From NCBI GenBank assembly GCA_024734495.1, contig JALMQS010000089.1, positions 5,592,420 through 5,656,419 of the forward strand: a stretch of DNA of 64,000 nt, written 5' to 3'. Within the stretch, counting starts at the first letter, position 1; the number at the start of each line of letters is the position of its first letter. Origin of the DNA: Forficula auricularia (Eukaryota > Arthropoda > Insecta > Dermaptera > Forficulidae). The notes beneath the pieces are model-generated. The model was given only the letters and a program-made list of their open reading frames with translations, did no database searches and was not told where the DNA came from. Below, in pieces: positions 52,541 through 64,000 of this stretch. A program made the translations under genes and the position numbers.

Positions 52541-53047
52541 ATTGAATGGCAAATTAGCTCATTTCGAACTTTGAATTAGGTTGAAATTTAGTCTTTAAGT
52601 AATTATCTAGTGTAAGAATTCTTAAACTCATAAAGTCCGGGACTTCTTGAACAACATTGTTTTTGCGGACCCAGTCCCAAACCGAAGCATTTTACGCCGT
52701 TCTTGTGACTTAATTTCTGACTCAATAATTTGATAGGCACTACGTTATAATAAATATTGATAAAATTTTATCGCTGGTTAACTAAATAAATAATCTTTCG
52801 CATTGATAGAGGATAAATAATGATAATAAATAACAACCAATAAAATAATAATAATAATAATACAAAACAATGTTCAACAATTTCAAGTACTTCGACCTCG
52901 AGGTCCGAAGGTCCCTCGATCGAATGTCCTTTTTTTAATTTTTACATATTTTACTTGATTTCTTATTTTATAAATGGAAATCTCCTCATTTATAGAGATG
53001 AACATTTTTATTAACTTAGAAATATGAATAAAAATAGTAGTAAAAAG
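52541..53047. other. No gene recognised
   Basis: AT-rich; an (ATA)n tract near 52845. Confidence 0.5.
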
Positions 53048-53115
53048 AATATAAATACCTTGAAGGAGACAATAAAGAGTGTATCTTCTGCTGGAATTAT
53101 AAATTTTATTTATTT

Positions 53116-53168
53116 ATAACGAGACTATAGTTTCGAGGGCTTTGCTCTCTTCCTCATTCTATTACAAT
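53116..53168 (-). ncRNA. Decayed hammerhead-like motif, left arm
   Basis: Minus strand: ATGAGGA in place of CTGATGA, extra A, a mostly paired stem II, GAAA, ACTATAGT, GTC. The core is mutated at C3 and N7. Confidence 0.35.
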
Positions 53169-53225
53169 GGATTCACAGGAATTAATTTATGAATATATGA
53201 ATCATAAATTAATTCCTGGAATCCA

Positions 53226-53278
53226 TTGTAATAGACTGAGAAGAGGGCAAAGCCCTCGAAAATATAGTCTCTTTATAA
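53226..53278 (+). ncRNA. Decayed hammerhead-like motif, right arm
   Basis: CTGAGAA (one base lost in the core), GAGGGC-AAA-GCCCTC, GAAA, then ATATAGT in place of CTATAGT, GTC. Stem II is perfect. Confidence 0.35.
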
Positions 53279-53390
53279 ATAAATAATATTTATAATTCCA
53301 GCAGAAGACACACTCTTTTATTGTCTCCTTCAATATATAAAAATTCTGCTACTCTCGGCAAAAAAAACTTTCAATTTAATATAAATACCT

Positions 53391-54194
53391 ATCAAATATT
53401 TGTCAAAAGAGATCTTATTATAATATTTTCTGAAAATAATGTTTACTTTTAATGAGTGGGGTGCAGAGATGAATTGCATTGTTTTATTATTTTATTCCGT
53501 ATTTGTTGTCGAATAAAAATAACTAAAATTTTACTAATTATTTTTATGTCAATAACTAGTTAACAACAAATGCAAAAATTCTTGACCCTGTAGGGTAGGC
53601 GTTATTTGAATAAAAGTGGTTTCGCCTAACCCAGTTTAAGAATCGTTGATCTAGACATCTAGAGACATTCTTTTTTTTCTTCAAATATTTCCCTCAAATC
53701 AATCAATCACAAATGTATTTTTGAAAAATGTAATCATTTTTTTCAAATGCCTCAAACTTTTCTATAAATAAATAGATTTAGATATTTCCCATAGTACCTA
53801 ATACCTAATACATGGAAATCGTCCGAAAATATTTTCTAATTTTTTTAACCCGTAGTCTTGAAGATAAGAATCCAAAATCTAAGAAATTCTTCAAGGTGGA
53901 AATATAATATTCTAGCTTCAGAATGAATTTCCTAGTACTTTCGGTTCTTGAGTTATCGTAAGTATCTGAATCCAGACACACAGACATTCTTGAAAATTAT
54001 TTTCTACAGATTTGAGATATTTCTAAACACAAGTAAATAACAAATAAGCAAATAAATAAATAAATAAATACGAGTTTTGGAGTGTATCCAACACTGGCCG
54101 TCTGAGGTGCGCTCGGGCGATGTACTAGATAGTGCGAAAAATGTGAAAACTTTTTCCAAGACTCTCAGTAAATTATAGAGATAGTAAAATAAAT
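53391..54194. other. No gene recognised
   Basis: AT-rich; GC-richer CACTGGCCGTCTGAGGTGCG near 54090 is unassigned. Confidence 0.4.
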
Positions 54195-54475
54195 TTAAAA
54201 ATAAAATAAATTATAGTTTAAAAACACTAAAATAATACACTAAAAAGTATAAAAAATTTTACCTAAAAACTTTTTTATATCCAATAACTAAGTCAAAAAG
54301 CGTAGGGCGCTTCTTTGAGAAGCCTGTAAGTAGTTTTAATTAATTTTGACAAAGTGCCCCACGCTTTTTGACTTAGCTATTGGACATAAAAAAGTTTTTA
54401 ATGTACACTATTTTATTCTTTTTAGTACATTATTGATAAAAGCGTGTTTTTCTAAACTATAATTTATTTTTTTAC
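54195..54475. repeat. Palindrome, ~130-bp arms
   Basis: TAAATTATAGTTTAAAAACA...CCAATAACTAAGTCAAAAAG is repeated in reverse complement after a 50-bp centre. No coding. Confidence 0.65.
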
Positions 54476-54991
54476 TTATTAGTCTTAAAATGGGTACAAT
54501 TCCTCGCGTACATGGCTAAACTAAAACTAAATTTGACTTTGACAAAAAGTCTAGTATATTTTCCCAATTTCCATTTTTGTAAATTTTTGTATTTTTAACC
54601 TATTGGGTGCCCACAGATAATGTATACAAATTTTGGTTGAGTATGGACAAAAGGGGGTTATAATTTCCAAATTTCGACCCCAATGATTAATTTTTTCAGC
54701 TCGATTGTTTAAAATTATTGTATTGTCATCGGTTCTTAATACGTATTCATATATTTAATTTAATCAGACGCCTTGAAGATGGTGAAAATAATGTTGAAAG
54801 ATTCCATCACATTGATATATACCTACATACAGGTCAAGTTAATAAAAGCGTGTTAAAAACTATTCAAAATTTATTTCTTGAAAGTCTTATGCCTTTTCTC
54901 ATAGTAACACGTAAAAAATCATCCAAAAAATTATAATTTGTGCATTTTTCAATATTAACTTCGGAATTTAGAAAGCCCAAAATAAACCAGT

Positions 54992-54993
<2 letters not shown>
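54476..54993. other. Eroded G-run-family sequence and spacer
   Basis: TATACAAATTTTGGTTGAGT near 54622 and TGGGTGCCCACAGATAATG nearby resemble a module of the G-run family, minus strand. The frame at 54718-54936 is not recognised. Confidence 0.4.

Positions 54994-55049
<56 letters not shown>
54994..55049 (+). repeat. AT dinucleotide microsatellite
   Basis: About 28 AT units. Confidence 0.95.
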
Positions 55050-55058
<9 letters not shown>

Positions 55059-55721
55059 ACGATCAGAATGAACTTTCTATAACCTCACGTTCTTGTATTA
55101 ATTATTATGGAAATCTGATCTAGACATACAGACTAATAAAAAATGTCAATTCGACTGCTTTAGGGTCGTAGAGAGAGTTACTTACTGAAATTAATAATTC
55201 TATGGCTTTATTTGTAGATAATTCTCGAATATGAACTAAATATGATGAGGGATATTTAGAAGATATAATAACGTCAATAATTGTCTGAAAGCTAGTTCCA
55301 AAGATAATGCCATGTTGGTCGCAACCATTATCCAACTAACTCATGTTCGACTTAAAAGATGACATCACAAAACAAGTAATTTAACATTTTTATCGCGAAC
55401 GACCTAGACCTTCATCAGAACGTTATCGACATGTGCAACTGTTTTCTAGAATCGTCGCTCACTTATAGGGCCTTCATGTGCAGAACTTTCTATTCTCTCA
55501 CATGAGAAACATTTTAATCATTACCTAAATAAGGCTCTTAGAATCTTTCAAGAATCTTGTGATAAATGAAATCGGTCCATTTTTGATTCAAATACTCTAA
55601 GAATAATATTTTTTCAATTTTACTATATTTTTTCTATTTTTATTGTTAAATATTTTTTAACTAAGTTAAAATAATTTCTATTAGATTTTTAAGAAGCGTA
55701 AATCAATTTTCAAATAAGCTG
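55050..55721. other. No gene recognised
   Basis: AT-rich. The minus frame at 55120-55335 is not credited. Confidence 0.45.
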
Positions 55722-56548
55722 ACTTGTTCTGATGTGCCCATCCACTTGACTTTACTATACAACCTGGCCCCTCCTTATATTTAATATACAATAAAATGAT
55801 TTATAATAATGTAGGGGCGGGTTTGTTTTTGCATTTTTAGACTCCTGGGGGCCCACTGATTATGTAGGTATACAAAATTTGGTTGAGTTTGGTACAAGAG
55901 TCTAGATTTTCATTTTTTGACCATACACCCTCCCATTTTGGGCGGTTAGTTTTTACATTTTTAGACTTTTGGGGCCCCACTGATTATGTATACAAAATTT
56001 GGTTGAGTTTGGTAAATGGTCAAGATTTTCATTTTGGGGGTTAGCTTTTGCATTTTTAAACTTCTAGGGGTCCACTGATTATGTATACAAAATTTGGTTG
56101 TATTTGCTCAAAGGGCCTAGATTTTTAACTTTTAAGCCCCCCCTCCACCCCCCTTAATTTTGGGTCGATATAGGACTAAAATCTAATCAGCTCTTAATCT
56201 CAATGGACCAAAACTACGTGTGAAATTTGGTTTCGATATTCAAACTAGTTTTTGAGCTAGCTCGTCCACAATAATTTGATAACGCACAGACTAACGGACA
56301 ACCAGACAACCAGACGGACAGACTAACAGACATTTTGACAAAACAATTATTATCTCGAAAAATATAATTTTTTCGATGTTCACTTATTAGAGCTCTTTTG
56401 TAGTGCGAAATGCCATTGTTCCGCTCAATTTTTTTAATCGAAATAGTTTCAGCCGTTTTTTAGATATTTTGAATAAAATAAGGAAAAAAAACACTTTTTT
56501 CATGCACGATTACAATACTTGACCATACCTTGTATGGTAAAGTAAAAA
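55722..56548 (-). repeat. G-run repeat family, copy F
   Basis: It starts GATGTGCCCATCCACTTGAC and ends CCTTGTATGGTAAAGTAAAA. It contains three modules of TGATTATGTATACAAAATTT with C-runs on this strand, one more than in copy B. It is the longest copy. Confidence 0.8.
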
Positions 56549-56575
56549 GTTAGACATAAAGTGATAACTTTTGTG

Positions 56576-56732
56576 GGGTGAACCGCGACCAAATATGTGT
56601 AGACCTACTTCCACTTTCATTTCCAAGTAGAAGATAATAGATGAAGGGGCATTATATAATGACTTCCAAAATAATTCCACATAATTCCAAAGACGCTGTA
56701 CACATAATTCCAATCGCGGTTCACCCCTCGAC
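56576..56732. mobile_element. Small element with GGTGAACCGCGA ends
   Basis: GGGTGAACCGCGACCAAATA at the left and ATCGCGGTTCACCC at the right are inverted. The interior has three TTCCAA-type units, the likely seed of the array at 48205-48440. Confidence 0.6.
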
Positions 56733-58169
56733 TTTTTCTAAACTCGTTACAATTTCCTCAACTTATGCAGATGGTTATGAGAAGTGAACTAGAAAAACTA
56801 TTCATTTTTGACCTTCTGTTAATTGAATTTTTGTTATTTATCATAAAATTTCATTTCATTTTTAAAATTAATCTTTTTTTAAGTTATGTTCTTTATCTAA
56901 AATTTTTGGATTAGAAAAGTAGAAATTGTTTTTAAGGTTATATTTGTTAGGTTTTATTTTTAAGGTTATATTAGTGGATGGTACATTCGCGATTTTTCAT
57001 TTTAGTTGAATATTCATCCTCGTAAATTCTATATTTTAAGTATTATTTCGTCTGTCCTATGTATGTCTTGTCACAATCTAAGCAATCAATTTTTTAAACT
57101 AAAATATTTTGAGAGAGAAAAGAATTTACGTTTTTAGGTCAGAATCTAGGATTTTACTAGAGAATATTTTTTATATTGCGTAAAAATAATATTTAAAAAT
57201 GTAAATTCTTTCTCTCTTAATATACGTTGGCTATACATCTTGAGTTGATTTTTTCAAAAGAAAAATATACTCGAAATTTCAGATTCATTAAATTATTTTG
57301 ATTCAAGAGAGGATCTTTGTCTTTTAATTTTGATAAAATTTAAAAAAAAATTCCCATCTATATGTTGTTCTATCTGGATATCTGGATTCCAATCACAACA
57401 TAAACTCATGAACAGAAGATACTAGAGAGGTCGTTCTGATGCGAAAATGTTTTAGTTTTTAGTTCCCCAGTTCTAGAATTTCCATGTGAAAAATTCAGAA
57501 ATTTCTTTGTTTTTTTTTATATGACTTTCACATGTCATAATGGACAAAAATGTCATAAAAGAATTAGCAACAAACTGGTGATTAGAGAAATAAATCGCGA
57601 ATTATATTTAAATTCATTTCTAGGAGGACCAACTCCTATTTTTTATATTTACGGAGAGTGTACCAAGTCTTAAAGAAGTTTTAATCTTTTCCTTCAATTA
57701 TTTTTAATATTCTAAGTAAAATAGGCTTAGGTAATAATGATGATGAGGTATAATTATTAATGTTATAATTTTTTCATCTACTCAAATCCCCAGGCTAATT
57801 AATGTAAAAAATGTTGCTAAAGACAAAAGTATGAACTTTAATCTTAGCGATAATGCATCTTAATTTGTTCTTGCGATTAAATATAAAAAATTTCCCTTAG
57901 ATAGAATTTTTTTGGAAGGCGAGGGCGGCTCTATCGAACAGCCTTGCGCCGTCCTGAATGTTAATGTAATGGCTTTCCAGACAAGGACGTTGACTCTACT
58001 CTTTTTCTAAACGTGATTCTTCCCTTTGAAAGAAAATTGAATTTCTCCAATCAGGGAATGGCATTGGTTTTTCTGTATTCTTTAAATAATATCTTTAAAG
58101 CAATGTTATACACACCTGGCCTATTTTATGAATGCATCATATCCGTTTTGGAGTGATAGATATACTAGG
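56733..58169. other. No gene; inverted AGAAAGAATTT-type repeat at 57115-57240
   Basis: AGAGAGAAAAGAATTTACGT and AAATTCTTTCTCTCTTAATA are inverted over 120 bp and match the outer arms of 14461-14754. The GC-richer patch at 57915-57960 is unassigned. A tandem TTTTAAGGTTATATT pair lies near 56940. Confidence 0.45.
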
Positions 58170-58319
58170 CAGAGGTGCAACTAGCCTATGGCGAGTGTGG
58201 CCTTAGGCGCCTTAGACAAAAGCGCCATTGTATAAAGACAATATTTATTCATGATCGCAAAATTTTGCATAAAACTTCTTTACATTTCTTGAAAAAGCTA
58301 CAGGGACTGTATACAGTAG

Positions 58320-58710
58320 AAGCTAGTATAGTCCAAGCGCTAGTGACACATTTTTGAGTACGGATTTGACCCAACTAGAAATAATGCGTATTAGTACCGT
58401 CTATGATAGTTGTACAAGGAATGGCTAGTCTGGCTGCCTGTAGCAGGTGGACCAAGTACTGCGCATGGTGTGAGTGCGGTAAAAAATACATACTTTTTAT
58501 AATTCCATTGTGGGTTAAAAATATTTTTTAACACGTATGTATTTTTTGCCGCACTCCCACAATGCGCAGTACCTGGTCCACCTGCTTAACCAGCCAGACT
58601 GGCCATTCCTTGTACAACTATCATAGACGGTACTATTACGCATTATTTCTGGTTGGGTCACATCCGTACTCAAAAATGTGTCACCAGCTCTTGGACTAGT
58701 AGAACTCTTG
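58320..58710. repeat. 390-bp palindrome
   Basis: CTAGTATAGTCCAAGCGCTA, TTTTTGAGTACGGATTTGAC and ACAAGGAATGGCTAGTCTGG all recur in reverse complement on the other side of a short centre near 58510. Less AT-rich than its surroundings. No coding. Confidence 0.75.
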
Positions 58711-58884
58711 AACTCTCGCAGAGAGTATAGAAAAAATTAGTATCTCGAAATTTTAGAAAGAACGATTCAATGGGATTTGTGTGAATCATATCCCATTTGC
58801 TTAAGAATATTTCTTTGTTTACCTTAACTGTTGCTTTCGGTGGAAGAAGTTTCAGTAAACTTAAACTGATAAAAAATCAAGAAA

Positions 58885-59245
58885 GAATCTAATTAAGGTA
58901 AAAAATCTAAGATTTTAGTTGCATATTTTTACATTGCACATCAGAGGGCTTCAACCACTCAGGAGTTAAACCGGAGTACTAGCGCGCTTGCCGGGATTGT
59001 TAGTTCGACCCTCGAGACAAAAAATACACCCTGATATGCAATATATTAAAGATAAGCTAAAAATGTTCTAATAATATATTGTATATCGTGTGTTTTTGTC
59101 TCGGGGATGAACTAACAAGCCCGGCAAGCTTGTTATTACTTGGGTTTAACTCCTGAGGGGACGAAGCCCTCTGATGTGGAATGTAAAAATATTCTACTAA
59201 AATTTTAGATTTTTTACCTTGATTAGATTCTTTCTTGATATATTT
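58885..59245. repeat. Inverted pair of tRNA-like units
   Basis: AAGAAAGAATCTAATTAAGG at the left and CCTTGATTAGATTCTTTCTT at the right are inverted, and each arm carries a TTAGTTC/GAACTAA hairpin beside a GGTTCGA-like T-arm (minus and plus strands). It corresponds to the single unit at 14461-14754, so the unit can occur as inverted dimers. Confidence 0.55.
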
Positions 59246-59389
59246 GTTTTTCACCGTGAGTTGTATTTTTGAAAAAAATTCATCTAATTTTCAAAAAAGG
59301 ATACTTAAATCTTCGGGTTAATTATTTTAATAAAAAATCATTTAAGAACATCAATGAATCAAGAGATACTAAGTAATTTAAGTTTTGTC

Positions 59390-59450
59390 TATCATCACTG
59401 ATGATTTTGCTAATGCAAAAGGCCGAAGAGTTAAACTTATTTAATAATAA
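59390..59450 (+). ncRNA. Degenerate hammerhead-like motif
   Basis: CTGATGA (59400-59406) is followed by the hairpin TTTTGC-TAAT-GCAAAA, then GGCCGAAGAGTT. The GAAA core is damaged and half of the stem II base is missing. Confidence 0.3.
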
Positions 59451-59974
59451 CTTTGTTTTCACTTTTAATTTTTCTTTTATTTCATTTCATTTCATTATAC
59501 TATATTAATATTAAATAAATATTTAATAATTTGTTAAATAAAAAATCTTTTGTCCATACGAGTATAAATTATTTAAATACAAAAGCTTAATTATCTAATA
59601 TTCCCATAATCATAATAGTGATGTATTTTCTTAACTATATTTTACTGTGTATAGGCGCCTTAGTTATAGTTGACCATACTCGCTAAGTTCGCTAGTTTTG
59701 CCTCTGGATGTAGGAGTTTTATTGGAACACATAATATGTAAGGATCTCTTTAAGTAGAATTATCCTGATTCTTAACAATAAAATTCACTTTAAACTAAAT
59801 GTGTGGGAGGGTCCCAAAATGACTATTTTATATCTACTTGTAATTCCTTCATTTTCTCCATATCAACGAAAAATAAGAACAAATTTGATACTCCAAGTAT
59901 TTTGTAAGAAAAAAGGTACAAAACATTCGATGTTCAGTCAAAATTGTTCTTGACTAGCTTAATTTTGAAAAAAT
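59451..59974. other. No gene recognised
   Basis: AT-rich; includes the right end of the candidate hAT-like element. Confidence 0.5.
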
Positions 59975-60705
59975 AAATTGACACATTCTGATGTGGGCAT
60001 ACATACACTTCTGGTTGAGTTTAGTACAAGGGCCTGGATTTTAATTTTTTGACCCTACAACCCCTCCCCCATTTTGGGCTGTTAGTTTTTGGATTTTTAG
60101 TCTTCTGGTAGACTACTGATTATGTATACAACATTTGGTTGAATTTGGTCGCAAGGGCCTAGATTTTTTGACGTCCCCCCCCCCCCCCCCTCCTAATTTT
60201 TGGCGACACAAAAATAAAATATTTTCATTATTATAGGTTCATTTTATAGTATATTTCATTTTTCTTGTTTTTTATTTTATTTAGTTTGAAAATAATATAA
60301 TTTTAAATTTTAACCCCTCTCCCTTAATTTTTGGGTCGATATGCACCAAAATCTAATCAGCTCTTAATCTCAATGCACCAAAACTACGTGTGAAATTTGG
60401 TTTGATATTCATGACTAGTTTTTGAGCTAGCTCGTCCACAAAAATTTGATAACACACGAACTAGGACAAGACTAACAACTAGCAGACATTTTGACAAAAC
60501 AGTTATTATCTCAAAAAATATAATTTTTTCGATGTTCACTTATTAGAGCTTTTTTGTGGACCGAAATTCCATGGTTTCGCTCAAATTTTTTTAATCAAAA
60601 TAGTTTCAGCTGTTTTTGAGATATTTCGAAAGAAGAAGCAACAAACTACTTTTTTCATGCACGATTACAATACTTTACCATACCCTGTTTGGTAAAGTAA
60701 AAAAT
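59975..60705 (-). repeat. G-run repeat family, copy G
   Basis: Starts ATTCTGATGTGGGCATAC, ends TACCCTGTTTGGTAAAGTAA. It has a C-run of more than ten at 60177 and an extra AT-rich insertion at 60215-60305, also seen in copy C near 18250-18330, so C and G form a subgroup. Confidence 0.8.
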
Positions 60706-62724
60706 CACCCATTCCTTAGGCTAGATGATTGAGGAAAGTGCCCCAACACAGTTCGATTTGAGGGGGCGACTAGAGGGATTTTGGCTGCTCTGTGACACGG
60801 ACTGGAAAAGTTAGCATGGGTAAAATTTATTTTCTCAATACAAGTCAATAAGTTTAAATAACTCATAAATTATCATAGGTATATCTATTGCGGTGTGGGT
60901 AACGAAGGAGGAGGAAAAAGTGAAAACTTTTTCAAAGTCCTGCGAGTTTGGGAGATTTAACAATTTTTTGCTTATGAATGATTTGGACTATAAACCTAAA
61001 AGTTGACTCAAATCAAACTTTTCTGACAAATTTTATTTAATTAGCTACAAGCTACAACTGTTCAAGAACGTATAAGAATTTATTTTTTCTATAAAGGTTT
61101 TTCTAGTTGATAATACGAACATTTTGGCACCCAGAAGAAGCTTAAAAGGACCCTCCATTCTTAAATTATTGCGTGTTTTGGACATAAGAATATAAAAAGA
61201 TTTGAAAAGTAATTTTCCTTCTAAATTAAAATAAGTGAAAAAAATAAAAAATTACGATTTATAATTGATAAGAAATATAAATTTTCTAATTAAATATGTG
61301 AATAAAATTATATCTAGTAAGTATGTATTATTCAAATAAAAATTAAGTCAAATAAACAAGGTGGAAACATTGAGTTGATCTTGAATTACCTCTCATTTGG
61401 ACTTTTGATATTGACAAAGCTTATCAATAGAACCTTACGATGTTTCTCTCTATTTATCGGAACCAAAATGCTTGATGCTAACGGGATTCGCAGAAGCTGA
61501 AGCCGTTCACTAAGTCAACCAACTAATCGGTCAAGGAAGCAAATCACTGTTATGATCGGTCGTAATTCTGGAATCGAATTTTTATTGTGTTTATTATTAT
61601 TTTTATTTTATATTAGTGTAGGTGGGATATTTAATGAAATAAGGAAACAATCGACACAAAAAGTTTTAGCCTCGTAACCATTCTATACATATCAACGGTA
61701 CAAAAATTTTAGGTTATGTTTTTTAACGTGACTGTACTTCTTACACTACTATATCCTCTTTATGAATGGATCGTTTCCAAGCGATTGTTCTTATATCCCA
61801 TGTTACCATATGCACAAAATTCCATTTTTAATTGCAATTATTTCATGTTTGGTGTGGTAAATCGTCTTTAAATTTTAACAGTGTGTTTATTATGATTTTA
61901 ATGACTAATATTCCAAGTTTCGAAGACTTCTTGAATTTTGCATTTGTGAAAGAACTACCTTAAACGGTTTCTAAGATATACTATACTTATTAATAGGCAT
62001 ATTACAGTTTCACTAATTTGTTAATTTGAACAGCACACCTAGGCATAGATGGTGAGATGAGGGAGTCTATAGATCTTGTTTGCTTCCATCTCAGAGTCAG
62101 ACACCAGTTTTTCAAGGAAATCTTCTTTACCTGAATAAACTAGCTTAAAATTCTGGGCTACATTTTGTAAATTATTATTTTAAAACATCATTTTTCCTTC
62201 AAAAACAACTAAACAAAATTTTCGTTTTTATACTATAATTAGGGGGAAGCCATTGAGAAACCACTCTGTGAAAAATTTCCCCAAGAAAATAACAGTTGAG
62301 CGGATAACTCCACAGTAATCGCTGACGCTCGGAATCGAATATGTCTCTTGAAGAAGAAGAAGATAGTATAACTATAGATATACAAAACGCATTAGATCAC
62401 TCACTTTTTATTCCAAAATTTCCAATACATATATTAAACTTGTTAATCTATAAAAAGTTGAATAAAGTAAGTATATGATACTGAGAGAAATTTAGAAAGA
62501 TAAAGACTCTAAATAAGAATTATTTTCACATACCTACCTACTAGAGAGGTAATATAGTTTAATAAATATAATTAATTTAACCTTGCTTTAATAAAAAGAG
62601 TTAATCTTCTCTCTGGAAAATGCTAGATTTGAAATGAAATTTTATAAATAACAATAGAAATTGCATTGTTATTACGTCCGTTACCTTTGCGGAAGATCTG
62701 GAGCAATCGACTTAAAAAAAACAA
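60706..62724. other. No gene recognised
   Basis: Two kilobases of AT-rich sequence without recognised repeats, long frames or RNA motifs. GC-richer patches at 60730-60800 and 61485-61560 are unassigned. Confidence 0.45.
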
Positions 62725-62900
62725 AAACAAAAGCAACATGGATTCTCATTTAATATTTGAAGAATAAGCTTCTAGATTGAATTTTTAACATTTTGACTAT
62801 TAGTGGGAATTATTATTGAAGATGTGAGAAATCAACCTACAGCCAAAAATAGCCTTAGATTCTCTTCTTAAAAAATAAGCATCTACATTCCATTTTTGGC
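62725..62900 (+). repeat. Low-copy repeat, also at 56-230
   Basis: CATGGATTCTCATTTAATATTTG-like segments and TTTTGACTATTAGTG recur here, and a second unit (CCTTAGATTCTCTTCTTAAA) follows. Confidence 0.35.
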
Positions 62901-62938
62901 AATTCCAATTAAAAGTGGATTAAACCTCTAGATGTATA

Positions 62939-63813
62939 CAGGATGATTCACGGTCGATGGCACGTTAGACGTTTATGGAAAACGGATCGCAGGATTTTTC
63001 TGAAAATTTAGCACAAAATAAATAATTTTATAAGAACTTCGTATGAATAATCAATATTTGTGATCATTTTGGGAGATTTTTTTGAACATCGTCAATAAAC
63101 TGTTTATAAGTTACTTATGAATAGTCAGCAAACTGTCATAATCTTGGTATTGCTATGGTTAGTTATAATAAATTCATTAAAATGTAATTTTTCACGAAAA
63201 AGCGGCCTTATTAAGAAAACTTTATGTTTTAGGTATAGGGACATGATATATCGACTTAAAGCATTTTTCTTCGTCTTTCAATTTATTGAGTATATTATAC
63301 TCCCCGTATATACTCAATAAATTGAAGAAAGGATCTCATTTGAAAAAACGAACTTTTGACTTTATGAATAACGGAAATAATAGTAATCTTAGCACGCCCT
63401 GTATAATATGGAGTCGATTTATCGAAGTAAATTAAATACTTCGGGTCTGTCTAAACTACCACCAAAATATCAACTTTTCATGAATTGAGAGCACTAATTT
63501 ATTTAAATTTAATTAGGGCCATGTTTTGGATCATATTTAACACAAATTAGTTTTTATCTCGAAAACCGATAGAGATAGATATAGGACAATATTAACAAAA
63601 AAGTATTTTAATAAAAGGGCGGTTCTAAAAATGTGTTAATATACGGGGTGTTCATTAAAAAAAATAAAGTTGCTACGACTTGTCGATGGATGCTGAAAAT
63701 ATTTTAGATCGATAGAACAGGTAAGAAAATATATAAGGTGGTAAATTTTTAGAAAAATCCTGCGTTCCGTTTATCATAAACGTCTAACGTGCCATCGACC
63801 GCGGATCACCCTG
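62939..63813. mobile_element. Second copy of the CAGGGTGATTCAC palindromic family
   Basis: The ends CAGGATGATTCACGGTCGAT and ATCGACCGCGGATCACCCTG are inverted for about 75 bp. The interior (63020-63700) matches the right half of 2317-3826, including the CACGCCCTGTATAATATGG inner end, while most of the left half is missing. A small new palindrome (TTTATTGAGTATATTATACT near 63285) interrupts it. Confidence 0.75.
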
Positions 63814-64000
63814 TTAAGTAGCTTCCACATAAAAAAAGTACTTACATAATATATTTTAATGAGTTTATAATATTTCTTTTATTTATTCGAAATCTACCTA
63901 GTAGTTTAAACCTCTCTTATTTGAAATGTTTCACCTATAGAACCAACACCATATTCCTTAAAAATTATTGATTCGATTATTATTGGTAAGCAGTGCTGAA
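63814..64000. other. Nothing named; repeat shared with 48930-48970
   Basis: ATGTTTCACCTATAGAACC and TATTCCTTAAAAATTAT match 48930-48970. Window ends here. Confidence 0.4.

Larger units (their letters stand above)
53061..53377. mobile_element. Palindromic ribozyme-bearing element with 13-bp TSD
   Basis: It has the same structure as 31569-31902: inverted arms, short centre (TGAATATATGAATCATAAATT) and the asymmetric tail TATATAAAAATTCTGCTACT...CGGC. AATATAAATACCT flanks it directly at 53048-53060 and 53378-53390. Both ribozyme-like motifs are damaged. Confidence 0.75.
58170..59706. mobile_element. Candidate hAT-like element holding two fold-backs
   Basis: CAGAGGTGCAACTAGCCTAT with GGCGAGTGTGG at the left and CCATACTCGC...CTAGTTTTGCCTCTG at the right are imperfect inverted ends. 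The flanking 8 bp (ATACTAGG, GATGTAGG) agree at only the last four positions clearly, so the call is tentative. The interior is filled with the palindrome at 58320-58710 and the tRNA-like fold-back at 58885-59245. Confidence 0.5.

Noticed and set aside
54864..55055. Frame rich in Tyr-Ile repeats
   Set aside because: Translation of an AT microsatellite.
58170..59706. Firm hAT call with target duplication
   Set aside because: Flanking octamers match only partly, so it was kept as a tentative element and no duplication is claimed.

Overview
The window looks like repeat-dense nuclear DNA of an arthropod, most likely an insect. It is AT-rich throughout. The protein traces I can recognise all come from transposable elements: jockey/CR1-like and RTE-like LINEs, a Tc1 transposase, hAT and Mutator-like transposases, and the endonuclease domain of a Helentron. 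There is a tRNA-derived SINE and many short inverted-repeat elements. I found no convincing host exon, no rRNA, no functional tRNA and no CRISPR array. The species cannot be named from the sequence alone.

Layout. 0-6.7 kb: a small hAT element with a perfect 8-bp target duplication, a LINE 3' end, a 1.5-kb near-perfect palindrome (2317-3826) and the first full copy of a dispersed family whose ends and inner arms carry the motif GAAGTCGGT. 6.8-9.9 kb: a nested stack in which a small TIR element (6781-9868) was entered by a 2.1-kb hAT and by a GAAGTCGGT element; an uninterrupted copy of the host element at 21112-21349 gives the empty site. 10-12.5 kb: a ribozyme-like palindromic element, a 5'-truncated LINE with a transcribed 3' flank, and a SINE with a 13-bp target duplication. 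12.5-31.5 kb: mostly fold-back elements, two copies of a G-run repeat family, a LINE C-terminus, and several hAT elements. 31.5-38.2 kb: a ribozyme-bearing palindrome with a 15-bp target duplication, a mariner-like element interrupted by a reverse-oriented LINE, a second mariner-like copy, and a jockey remnant. 38.2-46.4 kb: a GAAGTCGGT element interrupted by a 1.1-kb Helentron with an intact 230-codon endonuclease ORF, a second Helentron-like element and another GAAGTCGGT copy. 47-52.5 kb: LINE remnants, a minisatellite and a nearly complete but disabled Tc1 element with about 190-bp TIRs. 53-64 kb: another ribozyme-like palindrome, two more G-run repeats, fold-back elements and a second copy of the palindrome seen at 2.3-3.8 kb.

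The most interesting signal is a set of about fifteen hammerhead-ribozyme-like motifs: CTGATGA, a hairpin, GAAA, a tiny self-complementary stem III, GTC, and a closing stem I. They occur in palindromic elements, two of which are flanked by 13-15 bp direct repeats. Hammerhead motifs are known from Penelope-like retroelements, and inverted pairing with target duplications of this size fits them. Nearly every copy has one extra nucleotide between CTGATGA and stem II, so this would be a variant or decayed hammerhead family. Activity is not shown here.

Other leads are a SINE whose 3' tail matches the 3' tail of a LINE in the same window, and two LINE copies that share a transcribed 3' flank. Most coding sequence is broken. 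The Helentron endonuclease ORF is the only long domain with all expected catalytic residues and no interruption.
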